Source of the DNA: Anaerovorax sp. IOR16
GTDB lineage: Bacteria > Bacillota > Clostridia > Peptostreptococcales > Anaerovoracaceae
Direction: 5' to 3'
Assembly: GCF_017168145.1 (NCBI RefSeq)
Contig: NZ_JADQTL010000009.1
Span: forward strand, 992,001-1,056,000
DNA length: 64,000 nucleotides
The notes beneath the pieces were generated by a model. The model saw only the letters and a program-made list of their open reading frames with translations. It was not told the origin of the DNA and ran no database searches. Below are positions 44,500 to 52,296 of the stretch, piece by piece (position 1 is the stretch's first letter; each line of letters starts with the position of its first letter). Both the position numbers and the translations under genes were made by a program.

Positions 44500-46746
44500 T
44501 TATCCGCAATGACTAAATCCACATTCTTTACATACACTACATCCACCTTCAAACTGCATTTTAGCACCACATTCGGGACACGCATTTGTATAATTTATTG
44601 GGTTATTATTTTCATTAATTTCTTCAATTAATGTTGATTCTGATTCATCTACAAAGCATCGATTATGAATTTTTTCTTGAAGTTCTTTTAATGCATATCC
44701 AATAGCCGAAGGACAAGAAGTACCTTTTGATGTATCGCCTTTAGATTTAGTTCTATCTGTATATGCCTTGCATGGTCTAATACTCATAGCTTGGTCTATA
44801 ATTTCTTCAACTGGAACTCCTGCTCTTAGCAATAATGAAATTAACCTTGAAATAAATTGTAAATTGCGTTCACATCCACCACCAGAACCAATATCAATAA
44901 ATGTTTCTAATGGCTCACCTGTAAATTCATCAAAATCACAATGAAGATAAAATTTACCACATCCATTTATTATTGTACGTTTGCAACTAAGTAAGTCATC
45001 ATTCACACAAAGAATATCGCCACGATTTAATGTATTGTTAAATTCAGTTTTATTATTCTTATTTGTAGTTAAGATACCATCTCTTTTACAACCGTCTCTA
45101 AAAATAGTTACTCCTTTTAATCCTTGTTCCCAAGCATATAAATATAAATCTTCAACTTCTTCTACTGTAAATTCATTAGGTATGTTAATTGTGGAACTAA
45201 TAGAAGCGTCAATATGAGATTGCCATATTGATTGCATGTTAATACGTTTTCTATAGTTTAAATCTTGAGCAGTAATAAAGAATTTAGGTAAGTTATTATC
45301 GTCTACTAAATTATTTTCTTCAATATATTGTTTTACTATTGGTGTATATACTTTATAACTTACTTCCTTATCATGTAAAGATTCTGTTTTTCTAGTATAA
45401 TAATTAGCAAAAATAGGTTCAATTCCACCTGACACTCCTAACATTGTGGATAAACTTCCAGTAGGAGCTATTGTTAATAATTGTGAATTTCTTAATCCGT
45501 ATTTTTTTACTAACGAATCTACATATGTATCAATATTATACTTATAAAATTCAGTATTGGATACTTCTTCATAGTTATATTTTGGATATGAACCAAATTC
45601 TCGTGCTAAATAAGCAGATTCTTTTACCGCTTCATTAATCATTATTATGCCTATTTTATCGCATAATTCAAGAGATTCTATATCACCATAAGTTAATTGT
45701 AATTTAATCAACATATCCGCAAGACCAAAAATACCTAAACCTATTTGTCTCCAATTTTTAACACTTTCTCTTTGTTCTTTTAATGGGTGTAATGGCAACC
45801 CTTCATCTAAAACTTCATTTAACGCTCTAGTTGCAATTCTAACTGTCTTACCAAAATCATCAAAATCAAACATACCATTGACAACAAACTCTGATAAATT
45901 AATTGAACCTAATAAACAAGACCCTCCTGCTGGTAAAGGCTCTTCTGCACATGGATTTGTTCCTGCAAATTTAAAGCCATGAGTTTTAGCTAATAAATTC
46001 CACTGTTCAATTCTATCCCAAAATAGGAAAGCTGGTTCAGCATAATCCCAATTCATTTCACAAAACTTATGAAATACTTCTTGAGCTTTTATAGTCTTTT
46101 TTATTACTTCATTAGTTTCACTTCTCGTGAAAGATAATTTAAAATCTGTATTATTTTGTACAGCTTCAAGAAAATCATTTGTGACACGAATTGAAATATT
46201 GGCTTTTGTAACCTTATCTAAATCTGATTTAATTTCAATAAAGTTTTCAAGGTCTGGATGATGGCAATCTAACGAAATCATTAATGCTCCACGTCTTCCA
46301 TTCTGCCCTATTAATTCAGTTACATGAGAATACAAATCCATAAAACTTACTGCTCCACTTGTTTTTTTTGCAGTATTATTTACTTTTGCACCATTGGGAG
46401 CAAGCTTAGATATATCTACACCAACTCCACCACCATAACTAAAAGTTCTTGCTAATGCTTTTGCACAATCAAATATAGATTCAATATTGTCTTCAGGAGC
46501 TGAAACAACATAACAGTTTGAATATGTAACTTTGTTCCCTAATTTATGTAATCCCCTGTTAGATAAAATTCTTCCTCCAAATAGAAATTTTTTAGTTATA
46601 ATTAATTCTTTTAAATCTTCATTGCCATTACAAATTCTATTAAGCCATTCATCAAAACTTTCATTTTCATATGGGTATTTATTTTTCCATATGTCAATTC
46701 CTATTTGATTATCATTACCTAGCCATTCTTGTACCGTTTTTGCCAT
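44500..46746 (-). CDS. nrdJ: Adenosylcobalamin-dependent ribonucleotide reductase (class II)
   Basis: 748 residues. It reduces ribonucleotides to deoxyribonucleotides with a B12-derived radical. NCYVVSAPEDNIESIF and GGGVGVDISKLAPNGA match the N-terminal half of the barrel; GTNPCAEEPLPAGGSCLLGS INLSE is the active-site loop with Cys and Glu; TIAPTGSLSTMLGVSGGIEP follows. The C-terminal zinc-ribbon tail (ACPECGAKMQ...CKECGFSHCG) is typical of the NrdJ type. Start after AAGGAG. No intein is seen. The host's cobalamin uptake genes at 17-21 kb would feed it. Confidence 0.94.
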   Translation of the reverse strand: MAKTVQEWLGNDNQIGIDIWKNKYPYENESFDEWLNRICNGNEDLKELIITKKFLFGGRILSNRGLHKLGNKVTYSNCYVVSAPEDNIESIFDCAKALARTFSYGGGVGVDISKLAPNGAKVNNTAKKTSGAVSFMDLYSHVTELIGQNGRRGALMISLDCHHPDLENFIEIKSDLDKVTKANISIRVTNDFLEAVQNNTDFKLSFTRSETNEVIKKTIKAQEVFHKFCEMNWDYAEPAFLFWDRIEQWNLLAKTHGFKFAGTNPCAEEPLPAGGSCLLGSINLSEFVVNGMFDFDDFGKTVRIATRALNEVLDEGLPLHPLKEQRESVKNWRQIGLGIFGLADMLIKLQLTYGDIESLELCDKIGIIMINEAVKESAYLAREFGSYPKYNYEEVSNTEFYKYNIDTYVDSLVKKYGLRNSQLLTIAPTGSLSTMLGVSGGIEPIFANYYTRKTESLHDKEVSYKVYTPIVKQYIEENNLVDDNNLPKFFITAQDLNYRKRINMQSIWQSHIDASISSTINIPNEFTVEEVEDLYLYAWEQGLKGVTIFRDGCKRDGILTTNKNNKTEFNNTLNRGDILCVNDDLLSCKRTIINGCGKFYLHCDFDEFTGEPLETFIDIGSGGGCERNLQFISRLISLLLRAGVPVEEIIDQAMSIRPCKAYTDRTKSKGDTSKGTSCPSAIGYALKELQEKIHNRCFVDESESTLIEEINENNNPINYTNACPECGAKMQFEGGCSVCKECGFSHCG

Positions 46747-46760
46747 CTAATCTCCTTTTC

Positions 46761-47105
46761 TTACTGCTTAATAACTTCTAAATCACCATCCCAAAACAAC
46801 CATTTTGGGTCTGTGGTATCTTCTTTGAAACAAACTACAACTGGATTATTCATATGATTCTTGTCGTACTCAACCGTAAAAATATCATCTTTATGTAGCT
46901 CGATAAACTTTTTATATTTATCTGACATATTTTCATAGTTAACATTTGATTTAATTTTTTCTAAGTTGAGTTTTACCTTTTGCCCCTCTTGTAAACATAC
47001 GTTTTCAGACGCTTCTTTTAAAAACAAAATATCTTCAATCTGCTTACCGCTGATTCCAAATTTCCTTAATTCTCTAATATATTTTCTTCTTTCTTGTCTG
47101 TTCAT
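46761..47105 (-). CDS. Phage hypothetical protein
   Basis: Not recognised. 114 residues. The first 30 are very basic and helix-forming (MNRQERRKYIRELRKFGISG, then KQIEDIL), and could bind nucleic acid. The rest holds a beta-rich part (FTVEYDKNHMNNPVVVCFKE, WLFWDGDLEVIKQ). Strong GGGAGAT ribosome site. It lies between the deoxynucleotidase and nrdJ genes and is read in the same direction, with 14 bases to nrdJ. Confidence 0.65.
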   Translation of the reverse strand: MNRQERRKYIRELRKFGISGKQIEDILFLKEASENVCLQEGQKVKLNLEKIKSNVNYENMSDKYKKFIELHKDDIFTVEYDKNHMNNPVVVCFKEDTTDPKWLFWDGDLEVIKQ

Positions 47106-47211
47106 CTTATCTCCCTATTTGTTCATCTAATTTATCTATGATAGTAATAACATCTAATAAATCATTTGCACGATAAAAATTATGTAAATTTTTAATATCA
47201 ATATGTTCATT

Positions 47212-47661
47212 CTAAGGCTTAGTCAATAGTATTTTGAAGCCATTAAAGTTAATTAAATTATCAAAGTGGTCATCTATAAGCACATCACCATTAAATCTTG
47301 TTTTATCGCTCATAATGATTAATTTTCCACTATTATATGATTGAATATTTTTAGAGAGCCATTGATGTTTTCCAAAAACAGTTTCGGGCGAAGTAGCTGT
47401 GACATAATATATATTATGAAACTTTGATAATTCACTGATTACATCTTGGCAATATGGTTGTACTCCTATATTTGATACAAATTCATTTGAGCAAAACTCA
47501 GAGAATATATTTTTACATTCTTTTTTAATAAATTTTCTAACATCATAATCAGTAAAATCATTGATATTAAGATAGTCATTATATTTATTATTATATGGAA
47601 TTAATATATCTGACATCATCGTATTTAATGTTTCATCAACATCAATCCCAATAATTAACAT
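47212..47661 (-). CDS. 5'(3')-deoxyribonucleotidase (NT5C-like), truncated by an amber codon
   Basis: 149 residues of the HAD superfamily. IGIDVDETLNTMMSD gives the two catalytic Asp, and NIYYVTATSPETVFGKHQWL, SDKTRFNGDVLIDDHFDNL complete the core. The frame stops at TAG (47212-47214) in the sequence ILLTKP-stop-NEH, where relatives have a PWN motif. It then continues in frame for 34 protein-like codons to TAA at 47107. A TGG-to-TAG change therefore seems to have removed the C-terminal helix. Catalytic residues are all retained. Confidence 0.82.
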   Translation of the reverse strand: MLIIGIDVDETLNTMMSDILIPYNNKYNDYLNINDFTDYDVRKFIKKECKNIFSEFCSNEFVSNIGVQPYCQDVISELSKFHNIYYVTATSPETVFGKHQWLSKNIQSYNSGKLIIMSDKTRFNGDVLIDDHFDNLINFNGFKILLTKP

Positions 47662-48194
47662 GTAATACTTTCATCCTCTCTCTTTAATATTTCTCTAATC
47701 GGGGCAACTAAATTATCTAATCCTTCAGCCGAAATTATGTAATCGAATTTATAGTTATCCAGTGCTGTCTCAGATGGATGGTTCTTTTGTTCTTCTGTTA
47801 AGTCACTTTCAAAATTTGGTCTATTTACTCTAACAGTAATAATATTAAGTCCAGTTTCCTTCCATCTTTCAATTTCATTAGGGAATCTAGTATCTGGAAC
47901 TAATACATAATCATACTTATTATCTGTAAATTTGACTTGTTGAATTATGAAATCCACCCAATAATTAGGAAATACTTTTCTAATTAAGTCAGTCCCTACA
48001 TTTTGCAGAATATGTCTTCCATTTTCATCCTTTAATCCATTCCACCCCCAGAATTTTTGACATATGTATTTTACTAAATCCCCATAATGAGCAAGCAATA
48101 CATTTTTATTATTGTCTTTTAAAATTTGTTGCATAATTTCTGCTGTGGTGTCCTTACCGTGTCTCGCCTTACCCGAAATTAAAATTACTTTAAT
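47655..48194 (-). CDS. Deoxynucleoside monophosphate kinase-like protein
   Basis: About 179 residues. The Walker A motif LISGKARHGKDTTAEIM has the GKxxxGKDT form of phage and YorR-like dNMP kinases. VLLAHYGDLVKYICQKFWGW, TDLIRKVF and YVLVPDTRFPNEIERWK (LID/NMP region) agree. It phosphorylates dNMPs for phage DNA synthesis. AAGGAG lies eight bases before an ATT at 48192-48194; the in-frame GTG at 48203 overlaps that ribosome site, so ATT appears to be the start. Confidence 0.85.
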   Translation of the reverse strand: MKVILISGKARHGKDTTAEIMQQILKDNNKNVLLAHYGDLVKYICQKFWGWNGLKDENGRHILQNVGTDLIRKVFPNYWVDFIIQQVKFTDNKYDYVLVPDTRFPNEIERWKETGLNIITVRVNRPNFESDLTEEQKNHPSETALDNYKFDYIISAEGLDNLVAPIREILKREDESITC

Positions 48195-48206
48195 ATAAAT
48201 CACTCC

Positions 48207-48641
48207 TTAAATATATTTAAATGTTTCTGGAAACAACTCTCTAACCTGCTTTAACATTTCACATGCTAATTCCAATAACTCGCTCTGAGTATTATCGTCA
48301 CAACACATTGAGAAGAAATATAGTAATTCTCTAGTTGTCATGAGTGAAGTTACTTCACAGCATACGCCGTTTGGTAACACATATTCTGCTACTTCTTTTC
48401 CAGAAGATTGCTCTAGTACATCATATAAAGCAAGAGAGGTTTCAATAAAAGAAACGTATTTCTCTCTATCTTGTTCTTGAATACCATCTGGAATAACGTA
48501 TTTTGTTGTATTAAATTTGTCTATGTAATTATAGTTTGCAAATTGCAAAAGACATGAAATTGAAATATCTTCAATCTTAAATTCAAACGGTTTTGTTTTT
48601 AAATTTAATTCTGTTGGTTGATTAATAATAGTAACTTTCAT
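48207..48641 (-). CDS. ThyX-fold protein lacking the RHR motif
   Basis: 144 residues. The C-terminal two thirds follow flavin-dependent thymidylate synthase: ALYDVLEQSSGKEVAEYVLP, then CEVTSLMTTRELLYFFSMCC, then QSELLELACEMLKQVRELFP. The N-terminal half is short, and the signature RHRxxSxNExSxR is missing; KFNTTKYVIPDG stands in its place. It therefore probably does not make dTMP alone. It is adjacent to a second ThyX-like gene. The homology call is from pattern only. Confidence 0.6.
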   Translation of the reverse strand: MKVTIINQPTELNLKTKPFEFKIEDISISCLLQFANYNYIDKFNTTKYVIPDGIQEQDREKYVSFIETSLALYDVLEQSSGKEVAEYVLPNGVCCEVTSLMTTRELLYFFSMCCDDNTQSELLELACEMLKQVRELFPETFKYI

Positions 48642-48687
48642 AAAACACCTCTTCTTTTATATATTTACTAATTATTTATTATTATCT

Positions 48688-49302
48688 TTATTTGTGAGTT
48701 GAATAAAACCACTCATTATAAGCATCGTATCTTTCTTGAATATTAAATACGTTTACATCTTTTAACTGCATATTTACCAATAAATTTTCAAATGCTTTAC
48801 ATTTATTTTCGCCTGTGCATTCGGGGCAACCACATCTATATACGCAGTTTGGAACTAAAACATCGGCAATTTCTGGTTCATATTTATGCAATTCAGACTT
48901 AAAATCTTCCGCATATTCTCTTGTTTCTTTTGATGCTTGAAAACATAATCTTTTTCTCATAGTATCAATAAGTTGCTGAATGTTTGCATCCCCTACGAAA
49001 TCAAGTAATGTTGACTGAGGAAGATTATCTCTATTTACTCCTGTTCTATCAGTTCTTTGTGTAGATACAAAACATTCCCATTTATGTCTAACCCAGTGTA
49101 CTGAAATCCACGATTTAATAGCTTCCCATTTCCATCTAATACTAATATCACGGATTGGTGAATGTTCGGAAATTAAAATATTTCTCTTAAATTCCTTGCT
49201 AGGCTCTTTACCTAACGGTGGCTTAGAAACTGTGTTTCTACAATCATCTACTACATCTTGCCAAGTACCTTTAATCTTTAAAATCTGTGTCTTTAAATCC
49301 AT
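48688..49302 (-). CDS. ThyX-like (flavin-dependent thymidylate synthase) protein
   Basis: 204 residues. ILISEHSPIRDISIRWKWEA and SVHWVRHKWECFVSTQRTDR correspond to the EH...RHR...S.QR region of ThyX, in a divergent form (RHK, STQRTDR) shared by some phage and clostridial proteins. ASKETREYAEDFK and ADVLVPNCVYRCGCPEC follow. A cysteine cluster near the end (CGCPECTGENKC) may bind metal. It probably makes dTMP or a modified pyrimidine from dUMP. Start overlaps the previous gene's stop, after GGAGGAT. Confidence 0.62.
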   Translation of the reverse strand: MDLKTQILKIKGTWQDVVDDCRNTVSKPPLGKEPSKEFKRNILISEHSPIRDISIRWKWEAIKSWISVHWVRHKWECFVSTQRTDRTGVNRDNLPQSTLLDFVGDANIQQLIDTMRKRLCFQASKETREYAEDFKSELHKYEPEIADVLVPNCVYRCGCPECTGENKCKAFENLLVNMQLKDVNVFNIQERYDAYNEWFYSTHK

Positions 49303-49970
49303 TAATTATCCTCCATATTTTTCTTTATAAATTCTAAATATTCATTCCATAATCCTTTGTAATGGATGTATGATTTGTTATCTAATGCCAATTTCTTACG
49401 TTCTTTTTTATATCCGTCACCACATTTTTCAATTAATACGTTTTCAAATGATTTATTGATACTATTTAATTTTATTGCTTTGCTATCACCAAATTTTACA
49501 TTGCCCAATACATTTTTATAGTCTTTCATATTATTATCTGGTATTGTGTATCTATTTTTAGGTAGATTTTTTGTACTAAATGGTGAAATGTTTGCACCTG
49601 ACTTAATAGCTCCGACTAATTCAGCTATATATTTTAATTTATCAGTTTTAAATGTAAAGTAAATTTCTGAACTTAGTATATCAATATCGAGTAATATGTT
49701 ATTTTCTAAGGCTTTAACAATTTCATCATTCGATTGTTTTTTATATGGTTCGATGTTATCATTATATATTTTTCTTAAAATGTTAAGTCCTCTACCTAAC
49801 GACGGAATATAACACGATAAAATATTTTGACATCCATGTCTAATTGCTATGTTATTCTTACATTTAATACGATAATCATCAAATGATGGGTCTATATCAC
49901 CAATCTCATCTGGGTCTTCTGTTGGTAGTCTTGGGAAATCGTTTGTATCCAAATCATAATCAGATACAAT
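49302..49970 (-). CDS. Phage hypothetical protein with AUU start candidate
   Basis: Not recognised. About 222 residues, acidic at the N-terminus (DFPRLPTEDPDEIGDIDPSF) and with several helical segments after that (NNIAIRHGCQNILSCYIPSL). In frame, the only start with a ribosome site is ATT at 49968-49970, eight bases after AGGAG. A TTG at 49952 has none. The stop overlaps the ThyX-like start codon by one base, so the two are coupled. Confidence 0.65.
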   Translation of the reverse strand: MVSDYDLDTNDFPRLPTEDPDEIGDIDPSFDDYRIKCKNNIAIRHGCQNILSCYIPSLGRGLNILRKIYNDNIEPYKKQSNDEIVKALENNILLDIDILSSEIYFTFKTDKLKYIAELVGAIKSGANISPFSTKNLPKNRYTIPDNNMKDYKNVLGNVKFGDSKAIKLNSINKSFENVLIEKCGDGYKKERKKLALDNKSYIHYKGLWNEYLEFIKKNMEDN

Positions 49971-50022
49971 TCTATATTCTCCTATATACTTTTTTAAATA
50001 TCCTGCTATTTTAAATCACTTC

Positions 50023-50622
50023 CTAATCATTTTTGTAACAGAAATATGTTGTCGTCCCTAGAGTTTCATCATATATTTTCTTATATACGCCATCTCCTTG
50101 TTTGAATTCTGCTTGGAAAACTACATTATCAGGACATATTGAACCATCTTCTAATAATTTTTCAGCTAATTTTAATGATTCATCAGAAGGAATAATTTTA
50201 TCAAACTTTCCATTTTTTACTGAAGCATATTGCCCTTCAGCATATACAACATCTTCAATTGTATTTGGAAATAATTCATGCTCTACTCTATTGAGAACAA
50301 CACTACCTGCAAGTAATTTATGCTCTTCTGATAACCACCAACATCCTGCTTCTGCTGTTATTGCTTTGGCTAAAATAATTTTTTCGTCTTCAGTGTAATT
50401 ATTATCGAATGATTCTTTGATACTGATTTCTTCTTTAACTTCTTCGATATTATTGGATTCCGCTTTAATATTTTCTTCATTATTAATTTTTACTTGATTT
50501 TCTTCTATGTTTTTCTTATTGATTTTTTCTTTTTCAATATTATTATGCGTTAGTATAAATACTACTGAAACCAAAATAATTAAACTGATTAGTGCCGCCT
50601 TTTTATTGAATCTATGTCGCAT
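50023..50622 (-). CDS. Membrane-anchored SleB/CwlJ-type cell wall hydrolase
   Basis: 199 residues. One N-terminal membrane helix (KKAALISLIILVSVVFILTH), a charged linker (about 30-75), then a Hydrolase_2 domain: ILAKAITAEAGCWWLSEEHK with the catalytic Glu, LLAGSVVLNRVEHELFPNTI, and FDKIIPSDESLKLAEKLLED later. This family cuts spore cortex or vegetative peptidoglycan. Its place inside a replication module is unusual. The ATG follows AAGGAAGG. Confidence 0.85.
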   Translation of the reverse strand: MRHRFNKKAALISLIILVSVVFILTHNNIEKEKINKKNIEENQVKINNEENIKAESNNIEEVKEEISIKESFDNNYTEDEKIILAKAITAEAGCWWLSEEHKLLAGSVVLNRVEHELFPNTIEDVVYAEGQYASVKNGKFDKIIPSDESLKLAEKLLEDGSICPDNVVFQAEFKQGDGVYKKIYDETLGTTTYFCYKND

Positions 50623-50782
50623 ACGCCTTCCTTTCTTCCTCTGTTAACTTATATGTAATAACTGGTTGTTCTCTATTCTTCTTTTCGAGTTCTAACACCC
50701 TTTTATAAGCATAATGATTACCTCGTTCTTTGCGGTGTTTTTCTCTTTCATAATATAATTCATCCTTACTTTTGATGTAAAT
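50612..50782 (-). CDS. Small phage protein, 56-59 aa
   Basis: Not recognised. Highly charged and helical: an opening MYIKSKDELYYEREKHRKER (if started at ATT, 50780-50782) and ending TYKLTEEERKAYAT. The ATT lies eight bases after AAGGGA. An ATG nine bases upstream (50789-50791) overlaps that site and the stop of the preceding gene. The end overlaps the start of the SleB-type gene by 11 bases, so it is embedded in the operon. Confidence 0.6.
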   Translation of the reverse strand: MYIKSKDELYYEREKHRKERGNHYAYKRVLELEKKNREQPVITYKLTEEERKAYAT

Positions 50783-50787
50783 AAAAG

Positions 50788-50970
50788 TCATCCCTTTCCG
50801 TAAATTTTATTGATTATTGTAGCAGCTTCAGTATGTGATAATCCATAATTCATATTTTTTCTATGGCATGTTTCACATTTTCTTGCTGAAATTTGATGAA
50901 CACATGTATTACAATAAATGCTTGATAATTTGTTTGCTAAATAATGAATCGCTTCTGATTTCGCCATCAT
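50788..50970 (-). CDS. Small zinc-ribbon-like protein
   Basis: 60 residues with two CxxC pairs, YCNTCVHQIS and KCETCHRKN, likely one zinc site. The rest is helical (MAKSEAIHYLANKLSS, SHTEAATIINKIYGKG). Two ATG codons stand together at the start, after GTGGGG. A small DNA- or protein-binding factor is plausible; no partner is known. Confidence 0.65.
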   Translation of the reverse strand: MMAKSEAIHYLANKLSSIYCNTCVHQISARKCETCHRKNMNYGLSHTEAATIINKIYGKG

Positions 50971-50983
50971 ATAAAATACCCCA

Positions 50984-51364
50984 CTAGCTGTAGCTTACTT
51001 CTTTACCTATCTCTCTTAGTCTTACAAATTTTGCAAATTGCAGACTTTTTTGTTTTGTCTTTTTGTTTTTACTTTCTTCTTTATATTCAACTTCAACAAT
51101 TCTTCCAATTAGCTCATCTTTTTTATTCCAAAATTCCTCTCTAGTTTTATCATTATATTTTTCACCTAATGCTAATTTATTACCATGATAATCTACTATT
51201 AATGAACCTAATCTCCCCTTATTTCTACCTTCTCCTTCTTTATATCCTATAATCTTTAAATCGATTGTATAAAATAATTTTACCTTTAGTATTCCACTAT
51301 GTTTCTTACATTTGTAATAGTCGTCCTTATTTACAATGCATCCCTCTTTGTCTTCTTTTACCAT
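50984..51364 (-). CDS. ATP-dependent DNA ligase, C-terminal piece (motifs IV-V and OB domain)
   Basis: 126 residues that continue the ligase gene just upstream in the -1 frame. KEGCIVNKDDYYKCKK gives motif IV, LKVKLFYTIDLKIIGY motif V. The OB-fold follows (GRLGSLIVDYHGNKLALGEK, ELIGRIVEVEYKEES) and ends KFVRLREIGKEV. The ATG at 51364 has no ribosome site but stands only five bases after the upstream stop, so re-initiation is possible. In an unbroken ligase the junction would read DYLNKMVKEDKEG. Confidence 0.8.
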   Translation of the reverse strand: MVKEDKEGCIVNKDDYYKCKKHSGILKVKLFYTIDLKIIGYKEGEGRNKGRLGSLIVDYHGNKLALGEKYNDKTREEFWNKKDELIGRIVEVEYKEESKNKKTKQKSLQFAKFVRLREIGKEVSYS

Positions 51365-51369
51365 CTTAT

Positions 51370-52296
51370 TTAAATATCTATCATTGTTTGGTCTGTGCCA
51401 CTGTAGAAATGTTCAACCACGGCTATATTGGCTATATTTAAATCATCTATTCTGCACCTTAATTTATTTAAAAATTCCAATCGTTTTCTATATATTTCTT
51501 TACTTTTACCGCTTTTAAATTCCGATGCTGGGAATATATCAAATACAACAAGATTCATCATTCTTTTATCTTCATTATCAGATTTTGAAATTCCATTGCC
51601 TATTCTAAAATTTTCATTGTCAGATACATTATCAACATTGTCTCTAATTAGTTCTCCATCAATAAACATATCCTCTAACTCTAAAGTTTTTATATCATTT
51701 AAAATATGTTCTAATCCATTAAAAGGATTTCCTTGTCTACTAATTAATTTACCATTATAATAAGACGCTCTATTTCCATTTAATTTTTGTGACAAAGAGA
51801 ACCATGTGCCGTCTTTTAATGGCTTTTCTTTTATAGAATATGCTCGTTGAACATCCCATGTAGGTATGAATCCTTTGCCATAAACCTTATTTACTGTTTT
51901 CGCATCAATCCCTAATTTGATTGACTTTGTTAGGATGGATTTAATGAATTCTTGCATGTCTTTATCAAAGTTTGTAAAGTACATTTCACAAACTGATATA
52001 TCAATATCTCTTCCAGTATTATTATCTTCTAAATATCTAAGAAGATTTAAGAATCCTTCTGTTTTATTTTGGTGTGAACCTAGATTAAGTAGACTCGAAT
52101 AATCAATGTTTGGGATGACACCAATGTTTTTATTAATTTTCTTTTTACTTAATCCAGTTACTATGTAAGAGTTGAGTAGGAAATAAATAACCTTCTTAAA
52201 AGTTTCATTTTCTTGCTGTTCTCTAAGAATATTTTCCTTATCTTTTCTTCCTGAAGCTTGTTGCAGCTTCATAAAAATTTGTTTTAGATTCTCCAT
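51370..52296 (-). CDS. ATP-dependent DNA ligase, N-terminal piece (adenylation domain, frameshifted)
   Basis: 308 residues with an N-terminal helical domain and the start of the nucleotidyltransferase domain. SLSQKLNGNRASYYNGKLIS holds the adenylated Lys (KLNG, motif I), SRQGNPFNGLEHI motif Ia, FIDGELI motif III, and NLVVFDIFPASEF motif IIIa. It ends VVEHFYSGTDQTMIDI, where motif IV should follow; that lies in the next gene, in the -1 frame. A one-base change in the run ATATTTAAATAAG explains the split. Phage ligases of this type seal nicks during replication. Confidence 0.82.
   Translation of the reverse strand: MENLKQIFMKLQQASGRKDKENILREQQENETFKKVIYFLLNSYIVTGLSKKKINKNIGVIPNIDYSSLLNLGSHQNKTEGFLNLLRYLEDNNTGRDIDISVCEMYFTNFDKDMQEFIKSILTKSIKLGIDAKTVNKVYGKGFIPTWDVQRAYSIKEKPLKDGTWFSLSQKLNGNRASYYNGKLISRQGNPFNGLEHILNDIKTLELEDMFIDGELIRDNVDNVSDNENFRIGNGISKSDNEDKRMMNLVVFDIFPASEFKSGKSKEIYRKRLEFLNKLRCRIDDLNIANIAVVEHFYSGTDQTMIDI

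Noticed and set aside
51340-51380. Programmed -1 frameshifting in the ligase
   Set aside because: No slippery heptamer stands in the proper frame and no downstream stem was evident; a simple indel is more likely.
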